DNA of 41,468 nucleotides from Porticoccaceae bacterium (GTDB taxonomy: Bacteria > Pseudomonadota > Gammaproteobacteria > Pseudomonadales > Porticoccaceae), in assembly GCA_017858135.1 (NCBI GenBank), contig JAFMBY010000011.1:1-41468 (forward strand). The letters are read 5' to 3'. Of the stretch, positions 1-8,752 are shown piece after piece. The stretch's first letter is position 1. Each line of letters opens with the position of its first letter. A program made the position numbers and the translations under genes. The notes under the pieces are model-generated. The model was not told the origin of the DNA and made no database searches. It saw only the letters and a list, made by a program, of their open reading frames with translations.

Positions 1-348
1 CTTCGAAATTGCCATGCAGGGCATGTGGGCTCGGTACAGCGGATGATTAAAGACGGAAAATAACAACAAATCTACGAATCTGATGTCAGTATCACTTGTT
101 CATGGTAAGCGCTGGGCTGGAGCAGTCACTTGGTGCTGAGAAGTGACGCAACAGTGCCTATTAGTGCATGGGGTATTTTTAGCGGAAAAAGCAGCTATGT
201 TGGTCGATACTTGGAGCCGTGGGGTTTCTGTTTATAAATGGAAAAGCTAATGCCTTCCATCCAGGCAAGCTGTATCGGCAACGGATGTAAATTTCTGAGT
301 GGGCTATTAGCTTTAGCCTAATGCTCTTAGTCTAATATCTTCAAATGG
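1..348. other. Gene-free leader upstream of dctQM; possible gene tail at the left edge
   Basis: No complete gene is visible. Two frames are open from the first base: frame 1 to TAA at 61-63 and frame 2 to TGA at 44-46. One of them may be the last codons of an upstream gene, but the stretch is too short to identify. After about base 63 all forward frames are broken by stops. The rest is AT-rich and carries several small inverted repeats, listed separately. It probably holds the promoter and leader of the TRAP genes, although no convincing -35/-10 pair was found. Confidence 0.5.
125..318 (+). promoter_or_regulatory. Three small hairpins in the dctQ leader
   Basis: Three inverted repeats follow one another. 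GTCACTT (125-131) pairs with AAGTGAC (141-147). AGCT plus TGCCT (245-255, with an AA bulge) pairs with AGGCA plus AGCT (263-271). GGCTA (302-306) pairs with TAGCC (314-318). The first could be an operator dyad; the others could fold in the transcript. None has a terminator-type T run and none matches a riboswitch class I know. A role in controlling dctQM is inferred from position only. Confidence 0.3.
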
Positions 349-915
349 ATGAATTACGTGAAAATACAGGTTGCTATTGTCGCCACTATCGATCGCTTTA
401 CTGACCTGTTAGGTCGAACGATCTCGTGGTTGACTGTGGCAATGGTCGCCATGACCGTGGTAATTGTCGTGCTGCGCTACTATTTTGAGAGTGGATCGAT
501 TGCCTTACAGGAGTCGATTACCTACTTGCACGGGTTGGTGTTTATGCTCGGCATCGCCTTTACCTTGCAGCGCGGTGGTCATGTGCGTGTGGATATTTTT
601 TACCGTGGGTTTTCTCCGCGGCGCAAAGCCATGGTGGACCTGATCGGTGGGCTGGTGTTTTTGCTGCCGGTGTCGCTGTTGATATTTACTTTTTCCTGGG
701 ATTACGTTGCCGCCAGCTGGGCGATTGGTGAGACCTCTGAGGAGCGCAGTGGTATTGCCGGCATCTATTTATTAAAGACACTGCTGTTGTTGATGCCGGC
801 GACGCTGCTATTACAGGGCGTGGCTGAAATTCTCAGAAATGGGCTGGTGCTGCTCGGCAAGCAACCTATTGCACAGCAGCCCATCGAATCAAATCGTATT
901 GAGCCACTAATCTGA
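349..915 (+). CDS. dctQ: TRAP transporter small permease (DctQ family)
   Basis: This is the small membrane subunit of a tripartite ATP-independent periplasmic (TRAP) transporter, which imports organic acids or similar solutes using an ion gradient. The 188-residue length is usual. Four hydrophobic segments are visible, near residues 25-45, 53-72, 93-115 and 140-160. The loop with QRGGHVRVDIFY after the second segment is typical of DctQ. The ATG at 349 is preferred over the out-of-frame ATG at 345; no strong ribosome-binding site is seen. The stop overlaps the dctM start by one base (TGATG), so the two permeases are translationally coupled. No periplasmic binding-protein gene (DctP) is visible; it may lie left of the window or elsewhere. 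The substrate is unknown. Confidence 0.88.
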   Translation: MNYVKIQVAIVATIDRFTDLLGRTISWLTVAMVAMTVVIVVLRYYFESGSIALQESITYLHGLVFMLGIAFTLQRGGHVRVDIFYRGFSPRRKAMVDLIGGLVFLLPVSLLIFTFSWDYVAASWAIGETSEERSGIAGIYLLKTLLLLMPATLLLQGVAEILRNGLVLLGKQPIAQQPIESNRIEPLI

Positions 916-2279
916 TGGTTGAGTTTATTCCCCTACTGATGTTTCTGGTGGTCTGTCTGGTATTGATGGCGGGCTATCCGGTGGCGCTGTCGCTGTCTGG
1001 CACGGCGCTGATCTTTGCACTGGCGGGTGTTGCCACTGGCACCTTCGATATGGCCTTTTTACATGCCTTACCCAACCGGCTTTTTGGCACGATTAAAAAT
1101 ACCACGTTGATTGCGGTGCCACTGTTTGTCTTTATGGGTGTGATGCTCGAGAAGTCACGCTTGGCCGAGGACTTGCTCGAGAGTATGGCCGATCTGTTTA
1201 AAGGCTTTCGCAGTGGGCTGGGTATTTCGGTGGTCTTGGTCGGCGCGCTGCTGGCGGCAAGCACCGGGATTGTTGGCGCCACGGTCGTCACCATGGGGTT
1301 GATGTCCCTGCCGACTATGCTCAAGCGCGGTTATTCGTCGTCTCAGGCCACGGGCATTATCTGCGCCACGGGAACGCTGGGGCAGATTATTCCGCCGTCG
1401 ATTGCGCTGGTATTACTTGGCGATATTCTCTCCAGTGCCTATCAGCAGGCGCAGCTCAATATGGGCATTTTCACCCCCAAGGTGGTGTCGATTGGCGACC
1501 TGTTTGTCGGCGCGATTATTCCCGGTTTGATACTGGTGGTTCTCTACTGTCTCTATGTCAGTCTATTTGTTAGACCCGAGCAGCCAGTGGAGACGGATGA
1601 GCCCCTGTTGGAGCGAGGCTTGTCGCGCGCCATGCTCAATCTGTTGCCGCCGATCTTTTTGATTGTCGCCGTGCTCGGTTCGATTCTGTCCGGCGCGGCA
1701 ACGCCCACTGAAGCGGCGGGTGTGGGTGCCTTTGGTGCGACTTTGCTGGCGATATTTAAAGGTCAACTATCACTGGGACGTCTGCGTGAAGTGGCGCAAA
1801 GCACCACCGAAGTGACCTCCATGGTGTTCCTGATTCTGATTGGCGCCGCAGTCTTTTCGCTGGTGTTCCGCGGCTTTGGTGGTGAAGAGTTGGTTGAGCA
1901 GTTTCTTGCCGGACTGCCGGGTGGGGTAGTCAGCGCGACGCTCTTGGTGATGTTGGTCATCTTTGTCTTGGGCTTTGTGCTCGACTTTATCGAGATCACC
2001 TTTGTTGTGGTGCCGATTGTGGCCCCAGTGCTGCTGGCCATGGGCTTAGATCCTGTGTGGCTGGGCATTATGATTGCGATTAATTTGCAGACTTCCTTTT
2101 TAACGCCGCCTTTTGGTTTTGCGCTGTTCTATTTGCGCGGTGTCGCGCCGGCGTCAGTCGAGACCGCCGATATGTACCGCGGTGTGGTACCGTTTATTAT
2201 GATTCAACTACTTTTAATGCTGATGTTATCGCTGTGGCCAGCACTGGCTACTTGGTTACCAGCCACCCTTTACAATTGA
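915..2279 (+). CDS. dctM: TRAP transporter large permease (DctM family)
   Basis: This is the large membrane subunit that forms the translocation path of the TRAP transporter together with DctQ. The 454-residue protein is hydrophobic throughout. It has the hallmark DctM stretches: GIVGATVVTMGLMSLPTM near residue 117, GTLGQIIPPS near 153, and LTPPFGFALFYLRGVAP near 395. It is slightly longer than the usual 425-residue dicarboxylate type and fits the subgroup often labelled mannitol/chloroaromatic TRAP. That label does not fix the substrate. The ATG at 915 overlaps the dctQ stop. A thioesterase gene follows after 26 bases, possibly in the same transcript. Confidence 0.92.
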   Translation: MVEFIPLLMFLVVCLVLMAGYPVALSLSGTALIFALAGVATGTFDMAFLHALPNRLFGTIKNTTLIAVPLFVFMGVMLEKSRLAEDLLESMADLFKGFRSGLGISVVLVGALLAASTGIVGATVVTMGLMSLPTMLKRGYSSSQATGIICATGTLGQIIPPSIALVLLGDILSSAYQQAQLNMGIFTPKVVSIGDLFVGAIIPGLILVVLYCLYVSLFVRPEQPVETDEPLLERGLSRAMLNLLPPIFLIVAVLGSILSGAATPTEAAGVGAFGATLLAIFKGQLSLGRLREVAQSTTEVTSMVFLILIGAAVFSLVFRGFGGEELVEQFLAGLPGGVVSATLLVMLVIFVLGFVLDFIEITFVVVPIVAPVLLAMGLDPVWLGIMIAINLQTSFLTPPFGFALFYLRGVAPASVETADMYRGVVPFIMIQLLLMLMLSLWPALATWLPATLYN

Positions 2280-2305
2280 TGTTATTTAACAAGGAATAGA
2301 GATTT

Positions 2306-2695
2306 ATGGAGACTCAGTCGCCATCCCCATCGGGAAAGTTAATATCACAAACTATTGCTATGCCGCGGGAGACCAATGCCAATGGCGATATCTTTGGTGG
2401 CTGGTTGCTCAGCCAGATGGATTTGGCCGGCGCCATACTCGCTGGCCGCATTGCTAAGGGGCGTGTTGCCACCGTGGCGATCAGCGGCATGTCATTTCTA
2501 AATCCAGTGCCGGTGGGTGCCGTGGTGGCCTGCTATGCGCAGACGCTGTCAGTCGGTACTAGTTCGATTCGCGTTTTAATAGAAGCGTGGATCGATGACG
2601 ATCCTCAGGGGGAGCGGTGTAAAGTGACGGAGGGTGAGTTTGTCTTTGTCGCGATTGATGACAACGGTAATACCCGCCAGGTGCCGACGGCCTAA
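2306..2695 (+). CDS. yciA: Acyl-CoA thioesterase, YciA-like hotdog fold
   Basis: This cytoplasmic hotdog-fold thioesterase hydrolyses acyl-CoA to the free acid and CoA. The signature NANGDIFGGWLLSQMDLAG is seen at about residues 24-42; it contains the conserved catalytic Asp and the glycine turn of the YciA/acyl-CoA hydrolase family. The following strand (VATVAISGMSFLNPVPVG) also fits. The length of 129 residues matches YciA (about 130). An AGGAA sequence lies about 10 bases before the ATG. It is on the same strand and 26 bases after dctM, and its stop is only 13 bases from the convergent hydrolase gene, with no obvious terminator between them. Confidence 0.9.
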   Translation: METQSPSPSGKLISQTIAMPRETNANGDIFGGWLLSQMDLAGAILAGRIAKGRVATVAISGMSFLNPVPVGAVVACYAQTLSVGTSSIRVLIEAWIDDDPQGERCKVTEGEFVFVAIDDNGNTRQVPTA

Positions 2696-2708
2696 CGGCG
2701 AGACAGCT

Positions 2709-3668
2709 TTAAAGTTTTATTGCGCTAAAAATTTTCTCACGCAGTGCGGGTGCTTCATTGACCATATGATGCCCGGCACCCGGTATAAGATGCAGCTGCA
2801 TATTTGGGAATTTACTCTGCAGCAATTTCATATTGTGCTTCCAGTCGAGCGTGCCATCGTTGTTGCCCTGAATCACATTGATTGGGAATGGATGACTGGC
2901 GCAGCGATTAACTTCGACAACCCAGTCGGCCATTGCGCCAACCCAATCGGCAGGCAGCCGATGCGGTTGAAAGGGATCGCTGTGGCGAATAAAGTGCAAG
3001 AATTCTGGGTCGTGGGAATTGGCTCGAAAAACGCGCTTCATGGTTTTCCGAAAGGGTCGCGTCAGTTTGAAAAGCCAGCGATTGATACTCCATAGCGCTG
3101 GCTGCACCAGCGGCGCCAGTAAATCAAGGCTGACAAAGGGGTAGTCCTGCTGTTGTCCTTGCTCAATAAGCTGCTTGAGCAAAATAGCACCGCCGGTGCT
3201 TTGGCCTATTCCATGTAAAGGTGTGGGGCAGAGATCAGCGGTTGCCGCGATCACCTGATTGAGTTGGCTAACATACTGCGCAAAGTATTCTATGCTGGCC
3301 GGTTCGCCGCTAGACAGTCCATGACCGATCAGGTCAAAGCAGACAACGGTCATCCCTCGGCTGAGAAGATCCTCAATAATGTGTCCGTAGAGGCCGGTGT
3401 GGTCCAAGTAGCCATGCACGAGAATAACACTGCCTTTGCTGTCGGCAGGTTTCCAAACCATCACATAAGTTTGCTGCTCTCCACTGACTATACGGCCGGC
3501 AAAAAGATCGCTGTTATGCACCCTATACGGAAGCTGATAGAAACCGATATAGGCTTCTAATGCAGGGTAATCACGCAAGTCGACGCTCTCTTTTGGATCA
3601 AAAAGAGGCAGAGTTTGTTGTAGACTTTTAATCTCTTGGCGTGCAAAGTGTGGGCTAGCGAGATGCAT
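2709..3668 (-). CDS. Alpha/beta hydrolase, monoacylglycerol-lipase-like (S33-type)
   Basis: This is a serine hydrolase of the alpha/beta fold, probably a lipase or esterase acting on monoacylglycerol or lysophospholipid-like substrates. From the ATG at 3668 (319 residues) the parts are: oxyanion loop HGY near 85-87, the DxxGHGxS turn near 112-119, nucleophile Ser157 in GQSTG, acid Asp271 or Asp275 in GNNDGTLD, and His300 or His301 in GAGHH. The frame stays open to a TTG at 3701. The ATG at 3668 has GGAAA five bases upstream and is preferred. No signal peptide is seen. The gene is divergent from the sigma-factor gene and convergent with yciA. The exact substrate cannot be read from the sequence. 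Confidence 0.85.
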   Translation of the reverse strand: MHLASPHFARQEIKSLQQTLPLFDPKESVDLRDYPALEAYIGFYQLPYRVHNSDLFAGRIVSGEQQTYVMVWKPADSKGSVILVHGYLDHTGLYGHIIEDLLSRGMTVVCFDLIGHGLSSGEPASIEYFAQYVSQLNQVIAATADLCPTPLHGIGQSTGGAILLKQLIEQGQQQDYPFVSLDLLAPLVQPALWSINRWLFKLTRPFRKTMKRVFRANSHDPEFLHFIRHSDPFQPHRLPADWVGAMADWVVEVNRCASHPFPINVIQGNNDGTLDWKHNMKLLQSKFPNMQLHLIPGAGHHMVNEAPALREKIFSAIKL

Positions 3669-3753
3669 AGATTTTCCAAAAATTGTGTCAGAGTTCCGCA
3701 AAAAACCCCGCTATTGGTTGTAACCGCAGCCAGTGCATCTTGTCAGAATAACC

Positions 3754-4305
3754 ATGAATTACAAGAATAAAGATTTCGTCGAAAAATTAACTCGCCAACA
3801 CAGCGCCACCTTGGTGAGGTTCTTGGCGCGCCGGATGAAAAACCGCGAGGATGCAGAGGATATAGCTCAGGCGGCGTTTATGCGTCTGTATACTTTAGAC
3901 GACCCCGAAGAATTATCCAATGCCAAGGCCTTTCTGTTTCAAGTTGCCGCAAATTTGTCGATAGATCAGTTGCGCCGCAAAGTGCTGCATCAAAACTATC
4001 TTGAGCGCGAGGGAGCCAAGGTGGCCAATGATGGGTCTTCGGTGGTAAACGGTTTTTTCGACAATATCTCGCTGGAGCGAGAGATGGAAGCCAGAGAGAC
4101 GCTAAGTTTTATTTATCAGTCGCTTGAGGCCTTGCCACAAAACCCCCGACAGGCATTTATTCTCAATCGGGCAAAAGGCCTGACCTATGGCGAAATTGCC
4201 GAGCAGATGGGTGTGTCAGTCAGTTCAGTGGAGAAATATATTCTTGAGGCGTTGAAGCATCTTCGCGTAGCGCTTAGTAAGGAAGACGGCACGCCGGTGA
4301 AATAG
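3754..4305 (+). CDS. ECF RNA polymerase sigma factor, FecI-like
   Basis: This is an extracytoplasmic-function sigma factor of about 183 residues. It has region 2 near residues 10-75 (DAEDIAQAAFMRLY, then AFLFQVAANLSIDQLRRK) and region 4 near 115-175 with a helix-turn-helix (LTYGEIAEQMGVSVSSVEKYI). That pattern is typical of FecI-type factors. The ATG at 3754 gives the normal N-terminus; a GTG at 3733 would add seven residues. The next gene is a FecR-like protein and the one after is an STN-containing TonB receptor, so this sigma factor is probably held inactive until the receptor binds its ligand. It should then transcribe the receptor gene and perhaps genes downstream. The ligand is unknown. 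Confidence 0.92.
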   Translation: MNYKNKDFVEKLTRQHSATLVRFLARRMKNREDAEDIAQAAFMRLYTLDDPEELSNAKAFLFQVAANLSIDQLRRKVLHQNYLEREGAKVANDGSSVVNGFFDNISLEREMEARETLSFIYQSLEALPQNPRQAFILNRAKGLTYGEIAEQMGVSVSSVEKYILEALKHLRVALSKEDGTPVK

Positions 4306-4333
4306 GGTTTTTGCCGCTTTAGATTAAATAATA

Positions 4334-5533
4334 ATGTCTGTGGAGATTGGCGATCACGGACGAATTTTAATAAAGATGAAATATAGCGGAGGTATTCTTG
4401 CTGTTGCTCGTCACAAAATAACAAGCACGATATTATTGAGGGAAATGCGCTTAGCTAAAGTGCATAACATTGTGAATAACGCATCCGGCCAAAAGCCTAC
4501 TGACCATGAAATTGCCAACCAAGCTGATGCTTGGATTGTGGCGCTGCGCCGAGAAAATGTTCAGCAAGTCGATCTGGATAAGTTTGCCGTTTGGTTGAGC
4601 GCGGATAGTCAGCATCAGAAAACGTGGGATAAGGCACTAACATTGTGGCAGACTCTCGGGGCGATCTCGCATATGCCGCTTGATGCTTTGTTGGCCGCAG
4701 AGTCACCTGATGGTGTCCGTGAAACACATCAGCCGGGCCCTGCTCAAGCCTCAACGCTCAACTGTTTTTTGGCCAGCGTCTCCATCGATAGGCTTCGCCA
4801 GCGCTGGATACCGGTGGCCATGGCCTTCTCTCTACTGTTGGCCTCTGCCTTGACTGCCCTCTTTAATGCGTCGCCGCAATCAGATTTTTATAGCGTCGGT
4901 GTAGGTGAATACGCAGAGGTTGTTTTGGCCGATGGCAGTGTTGTCGAGCTCAATACCGACAGCGCGATAGAAGTGACGCTAACTGACCACTCACGCGAGA
5001 TTGAATTGCTTCGAGGTGAAGCATTTTTTGCTGTTGCCCCAGACAAATCTAGACCCTTTATTGTCGACGTCGCTGGTGCCACGGTGCGAGCTGTCGGCAC
5101 GGCGTTTAATATTTACAAAGTCACAGGTGAGAGTGCTGTGGTCGCAGTGACTGAGGGCATTGTGCGTATCGAAGAGGCGGATGGCTCCTCTATGTCCGTT
5201 GCTCAGTCGCGCCTTGTTACTGCCGATCAGGCGCTGAAGATTGATCTTCTTCGCGGTTTGTCCGATGCCGATGTTGACAATGTACAGGCCACAGCCTGGC
5301 GACATGGACACTTGTTATTTAATAGTACGCCGCTTGCAGAGGCAGTGGCTATGCTCAATCGCTATCTGGTGCAAAAGGTGGTGGTCGCAGACACCGTGCC
5401 ATCCAGCGTTCGCCTGTCGGGAACCTTCTCATCTCGACAAAAGAAAGAAACCCTATTGGCTGTTGCTCAGGCGCTGAGTCTCGAGCTGACGCCGCACGGC
5501 GATAAATGGGTGTTGTCTCAAAACACCCCTTAA
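4334..5533 (+). CDS. FecR-like anti-sigma factor / signal transducer
   Basis: This inner-membrane protein passes the signal from an outer-membrane receptor to the ECF sigma factor. In the 399-residue version, a cytoplasmic DUF4880-type domain lies near residues 62-110 (QADAWIVALRREN, WLSADSQHQKTWDKAL). A single membrane helix lies near 158-177 and the periplasmic FecR domain near 185-285 (GEYAEVVLADGSVVELNTDS, RPFIVDVAGATVRAVGTAF). A C-terminal DUF4974/STN-like part lies near 330-390. The start is uncertain. The ATG at 4334 lacks a ribosome-binding site. Internal ATGs at 4376 and 4445 are possible, and the one at 4445 gives an N-terminus more usual for the family. The gene lies between its sigma factor and receptor. 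Confidence 0.9.
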   Translation: MSVEIGDHGRILIKMKYSGGILAVARHKITSTILLREMRLAKVHNIVNNASGQKPTDHEIANQADAWIVALRRENVQQVDLDKFAVWLSADSQHQKTWDKALTLWQTLGAISHMPLDALLAAESPDGVRETHQPGPAQASTLNCFLASVSIDRLRQRWIPVAMAFSLLLASALTALFNASPQSDFYSVGVGEYAEVVLADGSVVELNTDSAIEVTLTDHSREIELLRGEAFFAVAPDKSRPFIVDVAGATVRAVGTAFNIYKVTGESAVVAVTEGIVRIEEADGSSMSVAQSRLVTADQALKIDLLRGLSDADVDNVQATAWRHGHLLFNSTPLAEAVAMLNRYLVQKVVVADTVPSSVRLSGTFSSRQKKETLLAVAQALSLELTPHGDKWVLSQNTP

Positions 5534-5547
5534 GGTTTAATAACCTT
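5532..5547. promoter_or_regulatory. Perfect palindrome between fecR-like and receptor genes
   Basis: AAGGTT (5532-5537) and AACCTT (5542-5547) form a perfect dyad around TAAT, overlapping the last stop-codon bases of the FecR-like gene and ending 11 bases before the receptor TTG. It could be an operator or a weak transcript hairpin affecting receptor translation. The stem is short and AT-rich and has no T run, so it is not a convincing terminator. Confidence 0.25.
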
Positions 5548-5558
5548 CAAGTCTAAAT

Positions 5559-8500
5559 TTGACGCTTACTGTTAGGGCACGTTGTGGGGTCTTCATTTCT
5601 CGTGGTCGATGTTCAGTGATTGGCTGCCGACCGTTCTGGTCTTCTGTAGCAAGTGCAATCTTGCTATTAGTTGTTGTGCCGGTTCGCGCAATTGTTACTG
5701 ATGCCTATGATGTTCAGCTGCCTGCTGGCAGCCTTCACCAAGCGTTTATCGCGCTGGGTCAGCAAACACAATCTTCAATTATTTTTCCGTCATCGATCGA
5801 TGATGTCCAAGATATTGCCGAGATTTCGGGTCGTTACAGCATTGTTGAGGTTCTCGATCAATTAACAGACGGCCGCGATATCGAGTTCCGCGTGGTGGGG
5901 CCCCTTACTGTGGTTGTGCTGCCACGTTGTATTGAGGCTCGTGACTGTCAGAGTTTGCAGCAAGATTCGACATTGAATATTCAGCAGTACCCAATGATTG
6001 AAGAGTTAATAGTACGCGGTGAGCAGGTAACGGGTTCGAGATTTAAGCAGATTGACGGCAACTCTTTCACTCCGGTTGAGATTATCACCTCAACCGAGAT
6101 TCGTTTAAGTGGCGTACAAACGCTGTCGCAACTGATGCGATTTACCCCGGAGGTAGCGGGTAATTCCGCCAGTACGTCGGTCAGCAATGGCGGCAATGGC
6201 ACGGCCAGTGTCACTTTGCGTGGCTTGCCGTCGACCAATACATTGGTGTTAGTCAATGGCTTGCGAACCACCTCTAATGCTGTTGATGGGGGCTCGGTCG
6301 ACCTCAATAGCATCCCTTTGGCTGCAGTGGATCGGGTCGAGATTCTCAAAGATAGCGGTTCCTCTATTTATGGGTCAGACGCCATTGCCGGTGTCGTCAA
6401 TGTCATCCTGCGGAAAAACTTTGATGGCATTTTGCTAAACAGTTTTTATGGCGCCTCGGCAGAGGGTGACAATCAAACCCGCCGCTATGATCTGTTGGCT
6501 GGGGGTAGACTTGGCAATGTCGAGTTAATGGCGGTGGCCTCGCACTATAATCAGGCGGGATTTTTTAGTCGCGACAGAGCTATATCCCGATCCGCCGACG
6601 GACGTGACTTTGGCGGCCTCGATCAGCGCTCTAGCGCCACACCGAATGCTCGCATACTCCTCCAGGATAGCGTGGTTAGCCTGACATCAGATCAGCTCGA
6701 CGGGACCTCCGTCGAGCATTTTAGCGCAGTGACCAATGAACATTTATTCGACTATCGAGCCTATACGTCTTCATTGATTCCAGCGCAGAGAGATTCTTTT
6801 TACCTGTCCGGCAGTCTGCTAGGGCTGGATAGTCTCGACAGCGCATTTGAGCTCTCCTACGTGAAAAACAGCACCCTAATTACTTATGCGCCGATGCCGG
6901 TGTTTACGGCTTTCGAGGAAATTCCAATCACGGTTTCGGCCGCCAACCAGTTCAATCCATTTTCTCAGGATATTGAGGATCTCCGTGTTCGACTGACTGG
7001 CCTGGGACCGCGCTTGCAGGAAAATCAGTCGCAGACATTGCGCGCCAGTGCCGCATTGATGGGCGCCTTTCACCAGGGCGAGTGGCAGGCAAGTGTTAAC
7101 TGGAGTCGCAACAATGCTGTCGAGCAGTGGCGCAATCTAGTTGATCTGCAGCACATTACTTTGGCTCTCGGCGACAGTTCAATCTGTGCGATTACAGCAG
7201 GCTGTGTGCCGATCAATGTGTTTGCTGGCCCAGGTGCTATCGCGGAAAATCAGCTGGATTATATCCGTGCTAACGCGACTAATCGCGGCCGGTCAATGTT
7301 GTCATCGTTCAATTTTGATCTCTCTCAGACATTGGACCTTTTGCCCGCAGGGGAGGTTGAGCTGGCCGCCGGCATTGAATTGCGCCGGGAAACGCTGGTG
7401 ACGCAGGCCGATCAGCGAGTAGAGAGCGACCAATTAATTGGTGGCGAATATGGCAGTAGTCGCGGCAAGCGAACGATATCCGAGCTTTATGTCGAATCGC
7501 TAATTCCGTTGATAGGCGGAGCGAATGCTGGCAATCGTCTAGAGGCCAACTTTTCTCTAAGGTCGACGCATTTTAGTGACTTCGGTGCGCAGACTAATCC
7601 CAAGCTAGCGCTGCGCTATCGTCCGAGCAAGGACCTAACCCTGCGCGGCAGTATTTCTCGGGGTTTTCGCGCGCCGTCGTTATTCGAGCTAAATCAAAGC
7701 GACAGTGTCAGTCAGGCCTTTTTGCTCGACCCCTGCTCAATCGAGGAAAATATAAAGCTGCTGCCGGGCTGCCAGCTGCCAACGGATCCGCTGCGCGTGC
7801 AGTACCCAACAGTGATCGGCGGCAACCCTGAACTAAAGCCAGAAACGTCTGAAAATATCAGTCTTGGCTTTATCTATAGCCCGGCGAGTCTGCGCAATGT
7901 CAGTCTCGCGATGGACGTTTATCGGATTCAGGTGGATGATATTATCGGCGCCAGCGGGCAGTTTTTTCTCGAGCAAAATGCGGCCAACCAGATCTATGGC
8001 GAGCGAATTCTCCGCGATCAAGACGGCGAACTGGTAAAAGTTATCGCCAACAATGAAAACCTCGGTATGCGCAGGCTGTCTGGTGTCGATATCGATCTTG
8101 CCGGGCGACTATTTATCGCCAAATGGGGCAGCTTGGGTGTCAACTTGAGTGCCTCGCACCTTGCCTCATATCAATTTCAGGGTGGTCCGACCGCTGAGAT
8201 TAGGCAGCTGGCCGCAACCTTTGAGGATGAAGCAGCAGAAGGTAGCGGCGCCCTGCCGAAGTGGAAAACGCGGCTTAACGTATTTTGGCAATTTGGCGCT
8301 TGGGAAGTCGCTCTAACGTCGTTTAGAGTCAGCAGTGTCAGCGAGACAGTCAGTGGCCTTAACAGCAAGCGTCGCAGTGGTGCATGGTCCCGTGAAGATG
8401 CACAACTCAGTTATCATTTTAACGCTGGTAAATCTCTTATTACCCTCGGTGTCGAGAACCTTCTCGACGAAGCGCCACCCTTTATAGCCTCCGCATTTAA

Positions 8501-8573
8501 CGACAATTTTGATTCTCGAACCTACGATTCAACCGGCCGGTTTTTCTACGCCAGGCTCAGTCATCATTTATAA
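5559..8573 (+). CDS. TonB-dependent receptor with N-terminal STN signalling domain
   Basis: This outer-membrane receptor imports a ligand with TonB/ExbBD energy and signals to the FecR-like protein. It has 1004 residues: a signal peptide ending near residue 44 (hydrophobic run then PVRA), an STN domain near 50-122, a TonB-box-like EELIVRG near 148-154, a plug near 160-290 and then the beta barrel. The plug contains VTLRGLPSTNTLVLVNG and DSGSSIYGSDAIAGVVNVIL. The start is TTG at 5559; a GTG at 5616 is the other option. No strong ribosome-binding site is seen, so coupling to fecR is possible. The protein ends in His-His-Leu rather than the common final aromatic residue. Codon use resembles the housekeeping genes, unlike the next receptor. 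The ligand is not identifiable. Confidence 0.92.
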   Translation: MTLTVRARCGVFISRGRCSVIGCRPFWSSVASAILLLVVVPVRAIVTDAYDVQLPAGSLHQAFIALGQQTQSSIIFPSSIDDVQDIAEISGRYSIVEVLDQLTDGRDIEFRVVGPLTVVVLPRCIEARDCQSLQQDSTLNIQQYPMIEELIVRGEQVTGSRFKQIDGNSFTPVEIITSTEIRLSGVQTLSQLMRFTPEVAGNSASTSVSNGGNGTASVTLRGLPSTNTLVLVNGLRTTSNAVDGGSVDLNSIPLAAVDRVEILKDSGSSIYGSDAIAGVVNVILRKNFDGILLNSFYGASAEGDNQTRRYDLLAGGRLGNVELMAVASHYNQAGFFSRDRAISRSADGRDFGGLDQRSSATPNARILLQDSVVSLTSDQLDGTSVEHFSAVTNEHLFDYRAYTSSLIPAQRDSFYLSGSLLGLDSLDSAFELSYVKNSTLITYAPMPVFTAFEEIPITVSAANQFNPFSQDIEDLRVRLTGLGPRLQENQSQTLRASAALMGAFHQGEWQASVNWSRNNAVEQWRNLVDLQHITLALGDSSICAITAGCVPINVFAGPGAIAENQLDYIRANATNRGRSMLSSFNFDLSQTLDLLPAGEVELAAGIELRRETLVTQADQRVESDQLIGGEYGSSRGKRTISELYVESLIPLIGGANAGNRLEANFSLRSTHFSDFGAQTNPKLALRYRPSKDLTLRGSISRGFRAPSLFELNQSDSVSQAFLLDPCSIEENIKLLPGCQLPTDPLRVQYPTVIGGNPELKPETSENISLGFIYSPASLRNVSLAMDVYRIQVDDIIGASGQFFLEQNAANQIYGERILRDQDGELVKVIANNENLGMRRLSGVDIDLAGRLFIAKWGSLGVNLSASHLASYQFQGGPTAEIRQLAATFEDEAAEGSGALPKWKTRLNVFWQFGAWEVALTSFRVSSVSETVSGLNSKRRSGAWSREDAQLSYHFNAGKSLITLGVENLLDEAPPFIASAFNDNFDSRTYDSTGRFFYARLSHHL

Positions 8574-8752
8574 CCCTTAAATATTAGATTATTTCGCTTT
8601 TTTTCTGAGGGGTATTATTTCTCGACCGTCTCACGCTTAGTCCACGGAGAAAGGACGCGTATTCAAATCTTGCGAATTCAGCTTGCTAAATTCACAGAGC
8701 CTTCAAAGATTGGGCCTGTTTAGCAGTTATTTTTTAAAACTTGGGAGTTACT

